Counted from the first letter of the stretch, positions 1 to 5,988 are shown. The stretch is DNA of 8,134 nt from Lachnospiraceae bacterium (GCA_003447895.1 DLYC01000046.1:1-8134); one strand, 5' to 3'. Notes: generated by a model not told the origin, from the sequence alone. A program made the numbers and translations.

Positions 1-550
1 GGGACTTGTCCTCCTCGTGAAGGCTGACCGGAAGGCCGAGCGCCTTCGCCTGACGAAGGGCCTCTTCGAGAAGGCGGCTGTCCATGATCGGAAGCCCGTC
101 GTCCGTAAACCCTGCCGCGCCGCACTCTGCCAGCGCCGCGAGGTCTGCGAGCGTCTCTCCGGCCATGCCCTTTGTGACATTGGCGCAGCTGTACAGATGG
201 ACCGGAAGATTTCTTCCCCGCTCGAGAATGTCCCGAAGGATCGGGACGTCATCGACGGGAGGATTTGTATTGGCCATCAGGATGATGGAAGTGTAGCCTC
301 CCTTGACAGCGGCCGCCGCGCCGGAAGTGAGGTCCTCCTTGTGCGTAAAGCCGGGATCCCTGAAATGGGAGTGCGTGTCGATAAGGCCCGGGCACGCGAC
401 CAGCCCTGAGGCATCCAGAACGCGGGCTCCCTCGGGAGCTGTCTGGTTCTTCTCTATTTTGGCAAAGCGGCCGTCGCGGATCAGGATGTCGGTGCGCCCC
501 TCTGTGCCGGAGGCGGGATCAATGAGATAGCAGTTTCGGATCAAAAGCAT
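1..550 (-). CDS. pyrC: Dihydroorotase, N-terminal part (runs off left edge)
   Basis: Dihydroorotase cyclises N-carbamoyl-L-aspartate to L-dihydroorotate, the third step of de novo pyrimidine synthesis, in the cytoplasm. About 183 residues are present, read leftward. The product starts MLLIRNCYLIDPASG and has the metal-binding motif DTHSHFRDPG (His60, His62), the MANTNPP segment (92-98), FTDDG (148-152, with the Asp pair typical of class I enzymes) and LHEED near the edge (His178). These mark a class I amidohydrolase-fold enzyme of usually about 420-430 residues, so more than half lies outside the window. The ATG at 550 is supported by a GGGGAGG ribosome binding site (558-564) 7 bases upstream. 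The product of this enzyme is the substrate of the divergent PyrD/PyrK. Allantoinase and hydantoinase are relatives, but pyrimidine neighbours favour PyrC. Confidence 0.93.
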   Translation of the reverse strand, partial: MLLIRNCYLIDPASGTEGRTDILIRDGRFAKIEKNQTAPEGARVLDASGLVACPGLIDTHSHFRDPGFTHKEDLTSGAAAAVKGGYTSIILMANTNPPVDDVPILRDILERGRNLPVHLYSCANVTKGMAGETLADLAALAECGAAGFTDDGLPIMDSRLLEEALRQAKALGLPVSLHEEDKS

Positions 551-591
551 GCGTTTTCCTCCCCTTTGTTGCCGGTGATCGGGATGATTCC

Positions 592-619
592 AGTATACCA
601 TGAGGCGGCACGGTGGCAG
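592..619 (-). promoter_or_regulatory. Putative sigma-A promoter for pyrC
   Basis: Reading leftward, CTGCCA (614-619, 4 of 6 to TTGACA) is followed after 16 bases by TATACT (592-597). A TG sits one base upstream of the -10 box (extended -10). Transcription would start near 585, leaving a leader of roughly 35 bases before the pyrC ATG. The -35 box overlaps that of the divergent plsC promoter. The call rests on pattern matching only. Confidence 0.5.
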
Positions 620-641
620 AATCGAAATTATCTGTTATAAT
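613..641 (+). promoter_or_regulatory. Putative sigma-A promoter for the plsC-pyrK-pyrD-ispE cluster
   Basis: GTGGCA (613-618, 4 of 6 to TTGACA) lies 17 bases before a perfect TATAAT (636-641), which is preceded by TG to give an extended -10 (633-641). The start would fall near 648, giving a leader of about 67 bases before plsC. This is the strongest + strand promoter seen ahead of the cluster. It overlaps the pyrC promoter at the -35 boxes. Confidence 0.6.
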
Positions 642-648
642 TAATTTG

Positions 649-683
649 AGGGACTGACACCACATTTTAAAGTGCCGGCCCCT
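649..683. repeat. Imperfect inverted repeat in the plsC leader
   Basis: The arms AGGGACTGACAC (649-660) and GTGCCGGCCCCT (672-683) are complementary at 9 of 12 positions and are separated by 11 AT-rich bases. Most of the mismatches become G-T wobbles when read on one strand or the other. The repeat lies just after the predicted transcription start, in the untranslated leader. No T-run follows in either direction, so it is not a simple terminator. Its right arm shares AAAGTGCCGG with the terminator at 5341-5415. It may be a degraded intergenic repeat or a leader structure. Confidence 0.45.
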
Positions 684-714
684 AAAGAACTTAAGAAACA
701 GAGAGGATATTTTT

Positions 715-1488
715 ATGTGGGTTTTTCGTGTGCTGATCGCACTTTTATTCGCGGCGCTGATCATCCTGATCGACCTTCCGCTTCACCTGATCACCTCACT
801 GATCGAGAAGGTGAGCCCGGGCTCCTGCACGAACTTCAGGCATGCCTACGCGAGGTTCGCGATGAAGGGTATCTGGCTCCTTGCAGGCGGAAGGGCGACA
901 GTCATAGGTCTTGAGAAGGTTCCCACGGACCGCCCGGTCCTGTTCGTCGGAAACCACAGAAGCATTTTCGACATCATTCTGGCGGGTTCCCTGATCCGGT
1001 ATCCGGTCGGATTCGTTGCCAAGAAGGAGCTTCAGGGGACACCGATCACACTGATCATGGAGGAGATCCATTGTCTCTTCCTGGACCGCGAGGATCCCCG
1101 GCAGGGACTTAAGACGATCCTCAAGGCGATCGATTATGTGAAGGAAGGCATTTCCATGTTCATCTTCCCGGAGGGAACAAGGTGCAGGGAGGAGGGCAAA
1201 TTTCTCCCCTTTCACGCCGGCAGCTTCAAAATAGCGACAAAGGCCAAGGTCCCGGTGGTTCCCGTCACGCTTGTGGGAATGGGAGATCTCTTCGAGGACC
1301 ACTATCCAAGGCTCAAGTGGGCGCCTGTGGCGATCGAATTCGGAGATCCCATCGAGACGGCTGACCTGGACAGAAACGGTCAGAAGGAGCTCCCGGACAA
1401 GGTCAGGGGAATCATGGAGGAGACATACCGAAAAAACAGTGAAATGCTCTTTGGAAGCAAAGAGCAAAGAATGGAACGAGGCGTATGA
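715..1488 (+). CDS. plsC: 1-acyl-sn-glycerol-3-phosphate acyltransferase
   Basis: This enzyme transfers an acyl chain to the sn-2 position of lysophosphatidic acid to make phosphatidic acid, the precursor of membrane phospholipids, at the inner face of the membrane. The 257-residue product starts with a hydrophobic helix (about 3-29) that probably anchors it. The acyltransferase blocks appear in order: NHRSIFD (80-86, catalytic His81 and Asp86), VAKKEL (101-106), FLDRED (122-127), FPEGTR (151-156, phosphate binding) and VPVVPV (179-184). Length and motif spacing fit the PlsC family. The ATG has an AGAGGA site (702-707) 7 bases upstream. It is the first gene of the cluster, and its TGA overlaps the pyrK ATG by 4 bases, suggesting translational coupling. 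The acyl donor (ACP or CoA) cannot be told from sequence. Confidence 0.93.
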   Translation: MWVFRVLIALLFAALIILIDLPLHLITSLIEKVSPGSCTNFRHAYARFAMKGIWLLAGGRATVIGLEKVPTDRPVLFVGNHRSIFDIILAGSLIRYPVGFVAKKELQGTPITLIMEEIHCLFLDREDPRQGLKTILKAIDYVKEGISMFIFPEGTRCREEGKFLPFHAGSFKIATKAKVPVVPVTLVGMGDLFEDHYPRLKWAPVAIEFGDPIETADLDRNGQKELPDKVRGIMEETYRKNSEMLFGSKEQRMERGV

Positions 1489-2276
1489 AAAAAAAGACGA
1501 CAATGACAGTGACCGATATGAGGTGCCTTGCGGAAGGGATCTTCAGCATGACGCTTCAGTATCCGGAAGGAGAGGAGCCCCGCGACGTGAAACCCGGCCA
1601 GTTCGCGGGAATTTACACAAAGGACAGATCGATGCTCCTTCCAAGGCCGATCAGTATCTGCAGATGGGACCCTGACAGGCGGCAGCTGCGCTTTGTCTTT
1701 CGGACAGCCGGCGCCGGAACCTGCTCGCTTTCGAAAGCGAAGGCAGGGGACTGCCTGGATATGCTCGGCATCCTTGGAAACGGCTACGACCTGAGCGCGC
1801 TCGCGGGAAAGAGAGTGCTTCTTCTCGGCGGGGGAATCGGGATTCCGCCCATGCTGGAACTTGCCGCTTCCCTGTCCGGACTTCCCGGAACGGAAGTGAC
1901 CGCGGCGATGGGCTACCGCGACAGCAGCCTTTTCCTCGCGGAGGAACTGGGGAAACACGCGAAGCTTCTGATCGCCACAGAGGACGGAAGCGTCGGAACA
2001 AGGGGAAATGTCCTGGACGCGGTCCGTGAGAACGGCGTTGTGGCAGATGTCGTGTGCGCATGCGGCCCCCTTCCCATGCTGAGGGCTGTGAAGGAATTCG
2101 CGAAGGAGCGGGGAATCCCCGCCTATCTTTCCCTGGAGGAGAGAATGGCCTGCGGCATCGGCGTATGCCTGGGATGCGTGACAAGAACGACCGGGATCGA
2201 CAGCCACTCCGGCGTGCGAAACGCGAGAATCTGCACGGAAGGCCCTGTCTTTAAAGCGGAGGAGGTGGAGATCTGA
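1485..2276 (+). CDS. pyrK: Dihydroorotate dehydrogenase B, electron transfer subunit
   Basis: PyrK carries FAD and a [2Fe-2S] cluster and passes electrons from the FMN of PyrD to NAD+, so dihydroorotate oxidation is linked to NAD+ instead of quinone. The 263-residue product has the ferredoxin-reductase-type layout: a beta-barrel FAD domain with RPIS (54-57), a nucleotide-binding domain with LLGGGIGIPPM (about 113-123) and CACGP (191-195), then a cysteine cluster at Cys223, Cys228, Cys231 and Cys250 (ACGIGVCLGC plus a distal Cys) for the 2Fe-2S centre. All four ligands are present. Length matches known PyrK (about 255-265). The start overlaps the plsC stop (ATGA) with GAGG at 1478-1481. The stop shares one base with the pyrD start. 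Confidence 0.96.
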   Translation: MKKKTTMTVTDMRCLAEGIFSMTLQYPEGEEPRDVKPGQFAGIYTKDRSMLLPRPISICRWDPDRRQLRFVFRTAGAGTCSLSKAKAGDCLDMLGILGNGYDLSALAGKRVLLLGGGIGIPPMLELAASLSGLPGTEVTAAMGYRDSSLFLAEELGKHAKLLIATEDGSVGTRGNVLDAVRENGVVADVVCACGPLPMLRAVKEFAKERGIPAYLSLEERMACGIGVCLGCVTRTTGIDSHSGVRNARICTEGPVFKAEEVEI

Positions 2277-3256
2277 TGGACAAGAGGATAGTTGGCATGA
2301 AGGCACCGGGCCTCGGGGCGGCAGCCTGTGACGGGACAAGTGAAGCGGCGAAACCGGACATGTCTGTCGAGATCGCAGGCGTTGTCTTAAAAAACCCCGT
2401 GATGACAGCTTCCGGCACATTCGGCTCCGGCATGGAGTACGCCGAATTTGTCGACCTCAATAAGCTCGGCGCGGTGGTCACAAAGGGTGTCGCGGACGTG
2501 CCGTGGGAGGGAAATCCGACGCCGCGCGTCGCGGAAGTGTACGGCGGCATGCTCAACGCGATCGGACTTCAGAACCCCGGAATCGATGTCTTTATCGAGA
2601 GGGACCTCGCTTTTTTGGCCGGATTTGATACGAAAGTGATCGTGAATGTCTGCGGACACACGGAAGAGGAATATCTCCGGGTGGTGGAACGCCTTGCGGA
2701 CCAGCCGGTGGATATGCTGGAGATCAACGTCTCCTGCCCCAATGTGAAACAGGGGGCCATCCAGTTCGGACAGGACCCCAAGTGCCTCGAGGACATCACA
2801 AGAAAGATCAAACGCGTCGCGAAGCAGCCGGTGATCATGAAGCTTACGCCCAATGTGACGGATATTGCGGTGATGGCGCGCGCGGCGGAGGCGGGGGGCG
2901 CAGACGCGATCTCTCTCATCAACACCCTGATGGGGATGAAGATTGACGTAGAAAAGAGAAAATTTGTACTGGCCAACAGGACAGGAGGCCTGTCGGGACC
3001 TGCCATTAAGCCCATCGCGGTCAGGATGGTGTGGCAGGCGTCGCAGGCAGTCACTATACCGGTCATCGGAATGGGCGGCATCGCTTCCGCGGAGGATGCG
3101 GTGGAGTTCATGCTGGCAGGCGCATCGGCAGTTGCAGTTGGAGCAATGAATTTCCATGACCCTTATCTGACACAAAAAGTGGTGGACGGCATGGAACAGT
3201 ATCTGCTCAGACACAAGATAAAGACAGCGAGAGAACTGACAGGAGCCGTGATATGA
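2276..3256 (+). CDS. pyrD: Dihydroorotate dehydrogenase B, catalytic subunit
   Basis: This FMN enzyme oxidises dihydroorotate to orotate, the fourth pyrimidine step, in a complex with PyrK. The 326-residue TIM barrel shows LKNPVMTASGTFGSG (38-52), NAIGLQNPG (94-102), NVSCPN with catalytic Cys154 (the Cys is typical of class 1 enzymes, where class 2 has Ser), VIMKLTPNVTDI (186-197), INTL (215-218), GGLSGPAIKP (237-246) and the FMN phosphate region GMGGI (265-269). The ATG at 2276 is chosen because AGGAGGTG (2260-2267) lies 8 bases upstream and TGATG couples it to pyrK. This start gives about 28 residues before the usual family beginning. Met29 (ATG at 2360, MSVEIAG) would give a typical length but has no clear ribosome binding site. 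The stop overlaps the ispE start by 4 bases. Confidence 0.96.
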   Translation: MDKRIVGMKAPGLGAAACDGTSEAAKPDMSVEIAGVVLKNPVMTASGTFGSGMEYAEFVDLNKLGAVVTKGVADVPWEGNPTPRVAEVYGGMLNAIGLQNPGIDVFIERDLAFLAGFDTKVIVNVCGHTEEEYLRVVERLADQPVDMLEINVSCPNVKQGAIQFGQDPKCLEDITRKIKRVAKQPVIMKLTPNVTDIAVMARAAEAGGADAISLINTLMGMKIDVEKRKFVLANRTGGLSGPAIKPIAVRMVWQASQAVTIPVIGMGGIASAEDAVEFMLAGASAVAVGAMNFHDPYLTQKVVDGMEQYLLRHKIKTARELTGAVI

Positions 3257-4149
3257 GAAAAAATACGCAGACAGCTTATGCCAAGATCAACCTGAGCCTC
3301 GATATCCTTGGCCGTCTGGAGAATGGTTATCACATCGTGAAGATGGTGATGCAGACGATCGACCTGAGTGATGTGCTGGTCTTTGAGACCGAGGACAGGG
3401 AATGTCCGGGCTCAATGGAGATCACTTTTACATCAGACAGCGGGGATATCCCGGCGGGAGAGGACAACCTGATCGTCCGCGCGGTCCGACGGATGGAGGC
3501 AAAATACAGAATCCGAAAGGATCTTCGGATCACCTTAAAGAAGAGAATTCCCATCGCGGCCGGCATGGCCGGGGGCAGCACGGACGCGGCGGCGGCCCTT
3601 CGCGCGGTGAGAGACCTCTTTGTGCCGCAGGTCAGTGACGGCGAACTTCAGAAGATCGGAGTCACACTGGGCGCGGATATTCCGTACTGTGTTACCGGAG
3701 GGACGCAGCTGTCCGAGGGGATCGGCGAAGTGCTGACCGTACTTCCCGACGCGCCGCAGTGCGGGCTTGTGATCATAAAGCCGCCGGTCGGCGTCTCCAC
3801 GGCGGAGGTTTACAAAAGATACGACAGCCTGGAAAATGTGGAGCACCCCGACATCGAGGCGCAGATCGGGGCAATCACGCGGGGAGACCTGGCCGGCATG
3901 GCCGCGACCTGTGCCAATGTTCTCGAAGAGGTGACCGGCGCCCTGTACCCCCGGATCGGGGAGATCGAGAAATTCTTTATGGAAGAGGGCGCGCTGACAG
4001 CGAAGATGTCCGGGAGCGGACCTACCGTGTTCGCTGTGTTTGAAAATGAAGAGCAGTCAGTGAGAGCCGCGGAAAAATTCCGAAAGGAAGGCAGCAGGAA
4101 AGACAGCTGTGAGGTGATCCCCTGCAGGTTTGTCTACAACATTCAGTAA
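3253..4149 (+). CDS. ispE: 4-diphosphocytidyl-2-C-methyl-D-erythritol kinase
   Basis: IspE phosphorylates CDP-methylerythritol at the 2-position with ATP, the fourth step of the methylerythritol phosphate route to isopentenyl diphosphate. The 298-residue product is a GHMP kinase: AYAKINLSLDI (8-18, Lys11), GYH (25-27), the ATP-binding glycine-rich motif IPIAAGMAGGSTDAAA (99-114), LGADIPYC (139-146, with the catalytic Asp142) and the C-terminal MSGSGPT (252-258). Order and length fit IspE. The Met and Ala in the glycine-rich loop replace the more common Leu and Gly. The ATG has AGGAG (3241-3245) 7 bases upstream and overlaps the pyrD stop (ATGA). Homoserine and mevalonate kinases are relatives, but the N-terminal AKINLSL and GADIPYC motifs favour IspE. 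Confidence 0.95.
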   Translation: MRKNTQTAYAKINLSLDILGRLENGYHIVKMVMQTIDLSDVLVFETEDRECPGSMEITFTSDSGDIPAGEDNLIVRAVRRMEAKYRIRKDLRITLKKRIPIAAGMAGGSTDAAAALRAVRDLFVPQVSDGELQKIGVTLGADIPYCVTGGTQLSEGIGEVLTVLPDAPQCGLVIIKPPVGVSTAEVYKRYDSLENVEHPDIEAQIGAITRGDLAGMAATCANVLEEVTGALYPRIGEIEKFFMEEGALTAKMSGSGPTVFAVFENEEQSVRAAEKFRKEGSRKDSCEVIPCRFVYNIQ

Positions 4150-4176
4150 AGTCCGGAGTTTTACGTAAAGTCCGGA
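4146..4176. promoter_or_regulatory. Direct repeat and dyad between ispE and gntR, possible operator
   Basis: GTAAAGTCCGGA occurs twice (4146-4157 and 4165-4176), with the copies 19 bases apart start to start. Because TCCGGA is itself palindromic, the stretch 4152-4176 is also a near-perfect dyad: TCCGGA arms flank the perfect palindrome TTTACGTAAA (4160-4169), with one extra base on the left. The first copy includes the ispE stop codon. The second ends 8 bases before the ribosome binding site of the GntR-family gene. Such regulators commonly bind dyads at their own genes, so self-control is plausible but inferred. No T-run follows, so a terminator is unlikely. Confidence 0.5.
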
Positions 4177-4184
4177 TTCAGCAT

Positions 4185-4190
4185 GGAGGG
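4185..4190 (+). promoter_or_regulatory. Ribosome binding site deciding the gntR start
   Basis: GGAGGG sits 4 bases before the ATG at 4195. It begins inside the in-frame ATG at 4183, which has no ribosome binding site of its own. This favours 4195 as the true start and shortens the protein by 4 residues. Confidence 0.7.
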
Positions 4191-4194
4191 AACA

Positions 4195-4905
4195 ATGGGA
4201 GAAGACAGTTTAAAGAACGCATCGATGACTATGACAGAGGAGCAGCAGTCCATGCCTCTGAGAGACTCCGTCTTCTTGCAGCTTCGAAAGGCGATCCTGA
4301 CAGGAAAGATCAAACCGGGGGAGAGGCTTACGGAAGTAAAGCTCGGCAGGATCCTCGGAACCAGCCGCACTCCGATCAGGGAAGCGATCAGAATGCTCGA
4401 GGAGGACGGCCTTGCCATCATCGTTCCCGGCAGCGGGGCGAGAGTGGCCCGCATGACCGTCAAGGACCTTCAGGAGGTGATGGAGATCCGAAGCGCGCTC
4501 GAGCAGCTCAGCGCCGGCCTCGCCGCGCAGAGGAGCAACGCGGAGGAGAAGGAGAAGATCCGGGAAGCCTGCAATGATTTCGCCAAAAGCACGCAGGCCG
4601 GCGATATCCTTGTGATCGCGGAAGCAGACGTGCGCTTCCATGACCTGATCCTCGCGGCTGCCAAAAATCAGAAGCTGGGCGGTATTTTGAACAGCCTTGC
4701 GGACAGCATCTACCGCTACCGGTATGAGTACATTCAGGATGACGGGCATTATGAGCACCTGATCGAGGAACACAACGAGATCTGTGGCGCGATCGGACGC
4801 GGAGACAGAGAGGCGGCGGAGAAGGCCGCGAGAAACCACATTGAGCGCCAGTGGAATTACATCAGAGAGCAGCTTCTTGCTGAGGACGGAGACAGGGATT
4901 CTTGA
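4195..4905 (+). CDS. GntR-family transcriptional regulator with FCD domain (FadR subfamily)
   Basis: This is a DNA-binding regulator expected to act as a dimer that responds to a small organic acid or similar ligand, which the sequence does not identify. From the ATG at 4195 it has 236 residues. The N-terminal winged helix-turn-helix (about 22-90) shows GKIKPGERLTEVKLGRILG (37-55), then SRTPIREAIRMLEEDGL (57-73), the strongly conserved GntR recognition-helix region. The C-terminal all-helical FCD domain (about 92-228) has the usual metal and ligand pocket residues: Asp145 and His149 in EADVRFH, His193 in EEHNEI and His215 in ARNHIE. Its stop overlaps the next start by 4 bases. The dyad just upstream may be its operator. 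Target genes and effector are unknown; control of the flanking cluster is only inferred. Confidence 0.88.
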   Translation: MGEDSLKNASMTMTEEQQSMPLRDSVFLQLRKAILTGKIKPGERLTEVKLGRILGTSRTPIREAIRMLEEDGLAIIVPGSGARVARMTVKDLQEVMEIRSALEQLSAGLAAQRSNAEEKEKIREACNDFAKSTQAGDILVIAEADVRFHDLILAAAKNQKLGGILNSLADSIYRYRYEYIQDDGHYEHLIEEHNEICGAIGRGDREAAEKAARNHIERQWNYIREQLLAEDGDRDS

Positions 4906-5324
4906 AAACGGAAGTTTGGCTGACCGTGACCGGTGAGCAGAGAGATACGGACGGGCGCAGCGACCGGAATGAGGGCCGGCACCGCGCATCTTATGAATAT
5001 GCGGGCGGGGTTCACATCTTCGAATACGAGGAGAGGGACCCTGACAGCGGAGCCGTGACCGGTTCCAGAATGGAGATCACAGAGTCCTCGTGGACGATCA
5101 CAAGAAGCGGGGCGCTGAGGACAGTCATGGAGTTCGCGCCGGGGGATGAGAAGAACTGCGAGTATGACACAGTGTTTGGCTCTATCCCGATGACGATCGT
5201 CACCTCGCGCATGGGAATGCGAAAGTCCGGGGACAGATTCCGGGCAAGGGTCAGTTACAGCCTCCGCTTCGGCGGGGGAGAGCCCATGGACTGCGCCGTG
5301 ATGATCAAGGCGGAACCGATCTGA
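4902..5324 (+). CDS. DUF1934 family protein (YwiB-like beta-barrel)
   Basis: The 140-residue product has no signal peptide or membrane segment and is rich in alternating beta-strand-like stretches. It matches what I recall of the DUF1934/YwiB family, small calycin-like beta-barrels of unknown function: a YEY...HIFEYEE strand pair (31-44), a TG segment (53-54), WTITRSG (63-69), VMEFAPG (74-80), a YDTVFGSIPM block (87-96) followed by TIVTSRM, and the final YSLRF strand. The start is TTG at 4902, overlapping the gntR stop as TTGA, with CAGGGA about 4 bases upstream. No ATG lies in a fitting position, and the TTG start gives the normal family length. The possible GTG at 4926 would remove the first strand. 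It is the last gene before the terminator. Function is unknown. Confidence 0.82.
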   Translation: MKTEVWLTVTGEQRDTDGRSDRNEGRHRASYEYAGGVHIFEYEERDPDSGAVTGSRMEITESSWTITRSGALRTVMEFAPGDEKNCEYDTVFGSIPMTIVTSRMGMRKSGDRFRARVSYSLRFGGGEPMDCAVMIKAEPI

Positions 5325-5340
5325 CCGGAATACAGGCATA

Positions 5341-5426
5341 AAAAGTGCCGGGCACTGTAAGATTCTCAATAACCTGAGCGGGGTTACGGAAGATCTTACA
5401 GTACCCGGCACTTTTCGTTTTTATTT
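5341..5426. terminator. Bidirectional intrinsic terminator between convergent genes
   Basis: The arms at 5341-5363 and 5393-5415 pair over 23 bases with a single C-A mismatch (5353 with 5403), which is a G-U wobble when read leftward. The outer core is AAAAGTGCCGGG. T-rich tails follow in both directions: TTTTCGTTTTTATTT rightward, and five Ts leftward from the A-run at 5340-5344. The loop holds a second small stem, TAACC (5370-5374) with GGTTA (5382-5386). It serves the DUF1934 gene on the + strand and the unknown membrane protein on the - strand, whose stop codon lies in the rightward T-tail. Confidence 0.92.
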
Positions 5427-5900
5427 GACGGGCTTGGCGCCTGCCTTCTCCTGCAGCTTGTCCATCTGTCTGCGGAACCAGCTCTTCTTGACTGTGGTGT
5501 CAGCCGTGAGCTTCTGTCCGCGGATGCCCTTGACTTCTACAATGTAGATGCCGCTTACCATCGCCTTCACCTGCTTCTTGACGGGGATCAGATCAAAGAT
5601 CTTGTCGTCAGCGATGAGGTTATAGAACTGCGGGCCGACCTTGGCCTTTACGATCGGCACCTTGGAGCGGCGGGCATACCAGGGCGTCTGTTTGATCACT
5701 TCCTCGGGAAGCCCGGACTCTTTGAGCTTGAGCCTCTTCTTGTCAATGACGAGCAGTGTCACAGGCTGCTTGTTGGCCTGAATGCGTTCATTCTGCTCCT
5801 CCTGCTGTTTCTGAAGGCGTTTTCCGAGAAAATACAGCGCCACCAGAACACCGATCAGGATCGCCAGAATCACCAATAATACAATCGTTCCTGTCTTCAA
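5421..5900 (-). CDS. Unrecognised small membrane-anchored protein
   Basis: I do not recognise this family. The 159-residue product, read leftward from TTG at 5900, starts with one hydrophobic helix (about 5-25, VLLVILAILIGVLVALYFL). A charged, glutamine-rich stretch follows (KRLQKQQEEQNERIQ, 27-41). It then has a soluble part of about 110 residues with KQPVTLLVIDKKRLKLK (44-60), a WYARRSKVPIVKAKVGP segment (74-90), a hydrophobic VSGIYIVEVKGI strand (115-126) and a basic tail (KSWFRRQMDKLQEKAGAK). The basic residues after the helix suggest that the soluble part is cytoplasmic. No catalytic motif or cysteine is seen. The TTG start is chosen because AGGAGG lies 8 bases upstream. The ATG at 5945 lies inside the promoter. 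It converges on the DUF1934 gene and shares its terminator. Confidence 0.8.
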   Translation of the reverse strand: MKTGTIVLLVILAILIGVLVALYFLGKRLQKQQEEQNERIQANKQPVTLLVIDKKRLKLKESGLPEEVIKQTPWYARRSKVPIVKAKVGPQFYNLIADDKIFDLIPVKKQVKAMVSGIYIVEVKGIRGQKLTADTTVKKSWFRRQMDKLQEKAGAKPVK

Positions 5901-5908
5901 ATCGGAAT

Positions 5909-5914
5909 CCTCCT
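5909..5914 (-). promoter_or_regulatory. Ribosome binding site deciding a TTG start
   Basis: Read leftward, a perfect AGGAGG lies 8 bases before the TTG at 5900. No comparable site precedes the in-frame ATG at 5945. Confidence 0.8.
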
Positions 5915-5935
5915 GCAAAATATACGTTCCATAGC

Positions 5936-5964
5936 ATTTTATCATTGAATGAAATGCATGGCAA
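5936..5964 (-). promoter_or_regulatory. Putative sigma-A promoter for the membrane-anchored protein
   Basis: Read leftward, TTGCCA (5959-5964, 5 of 6 to TTGACA) is followed after 17 bases by TAAAAT (5936-5941), preceded by TG at the extended -10 position. The transcript would begin near 5929. The leader would be about 29 bases and would contain the AGGAGG site and the TTG start but not the upstream ATG. Confidence 0.65.
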
Positions 5965-5988
5965 CATTCGAATTTGAAAAGAAAACGG

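Noticed and set aside
17..409. 130-codon + strand frame at the left edge
   Set aside because: The opposite strand encodes dihydroorotase with its HxH and FTDDG motifs and a strong start site at 550. The + frame is its shadow.
697..708. ACAGAGAGG in the plsC leader resembling the PyrR-binding loop of pyr attenuators
   Set aside because: The surrounding stem and the UCC part of the consensus are absent, no terminator/antiterminator pair is visible, and the bases already serve as the plsC ribosome binding site.
796..1503. 235-codon - strand frame opposite plsC, and similar long frames at 2387-3214 and 4210-4989
   Set aside because: Each is fully antisense to a confidently identified gene and shows no family resemblance or ribosome binding site that would outweigh the sense gene.
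1380..2420. Long open frame of 346 codons on the - strand across plsC, pyrK and pyrD
   Set aside because: It is antisense to genes with intact catalytic motifs, its translation is rich in Arg, His, Ser and Pro with no recognisable domain, and it crosses three gene junctions. It is a shadow frame caused by GC-rich codon use.
4183..4194. Upstream ATG for the GntR-family gene
   Set aside because: No ribosome binding site precedes it, and its own bases overlap the GGAGGG that serves the ATG at 4195.
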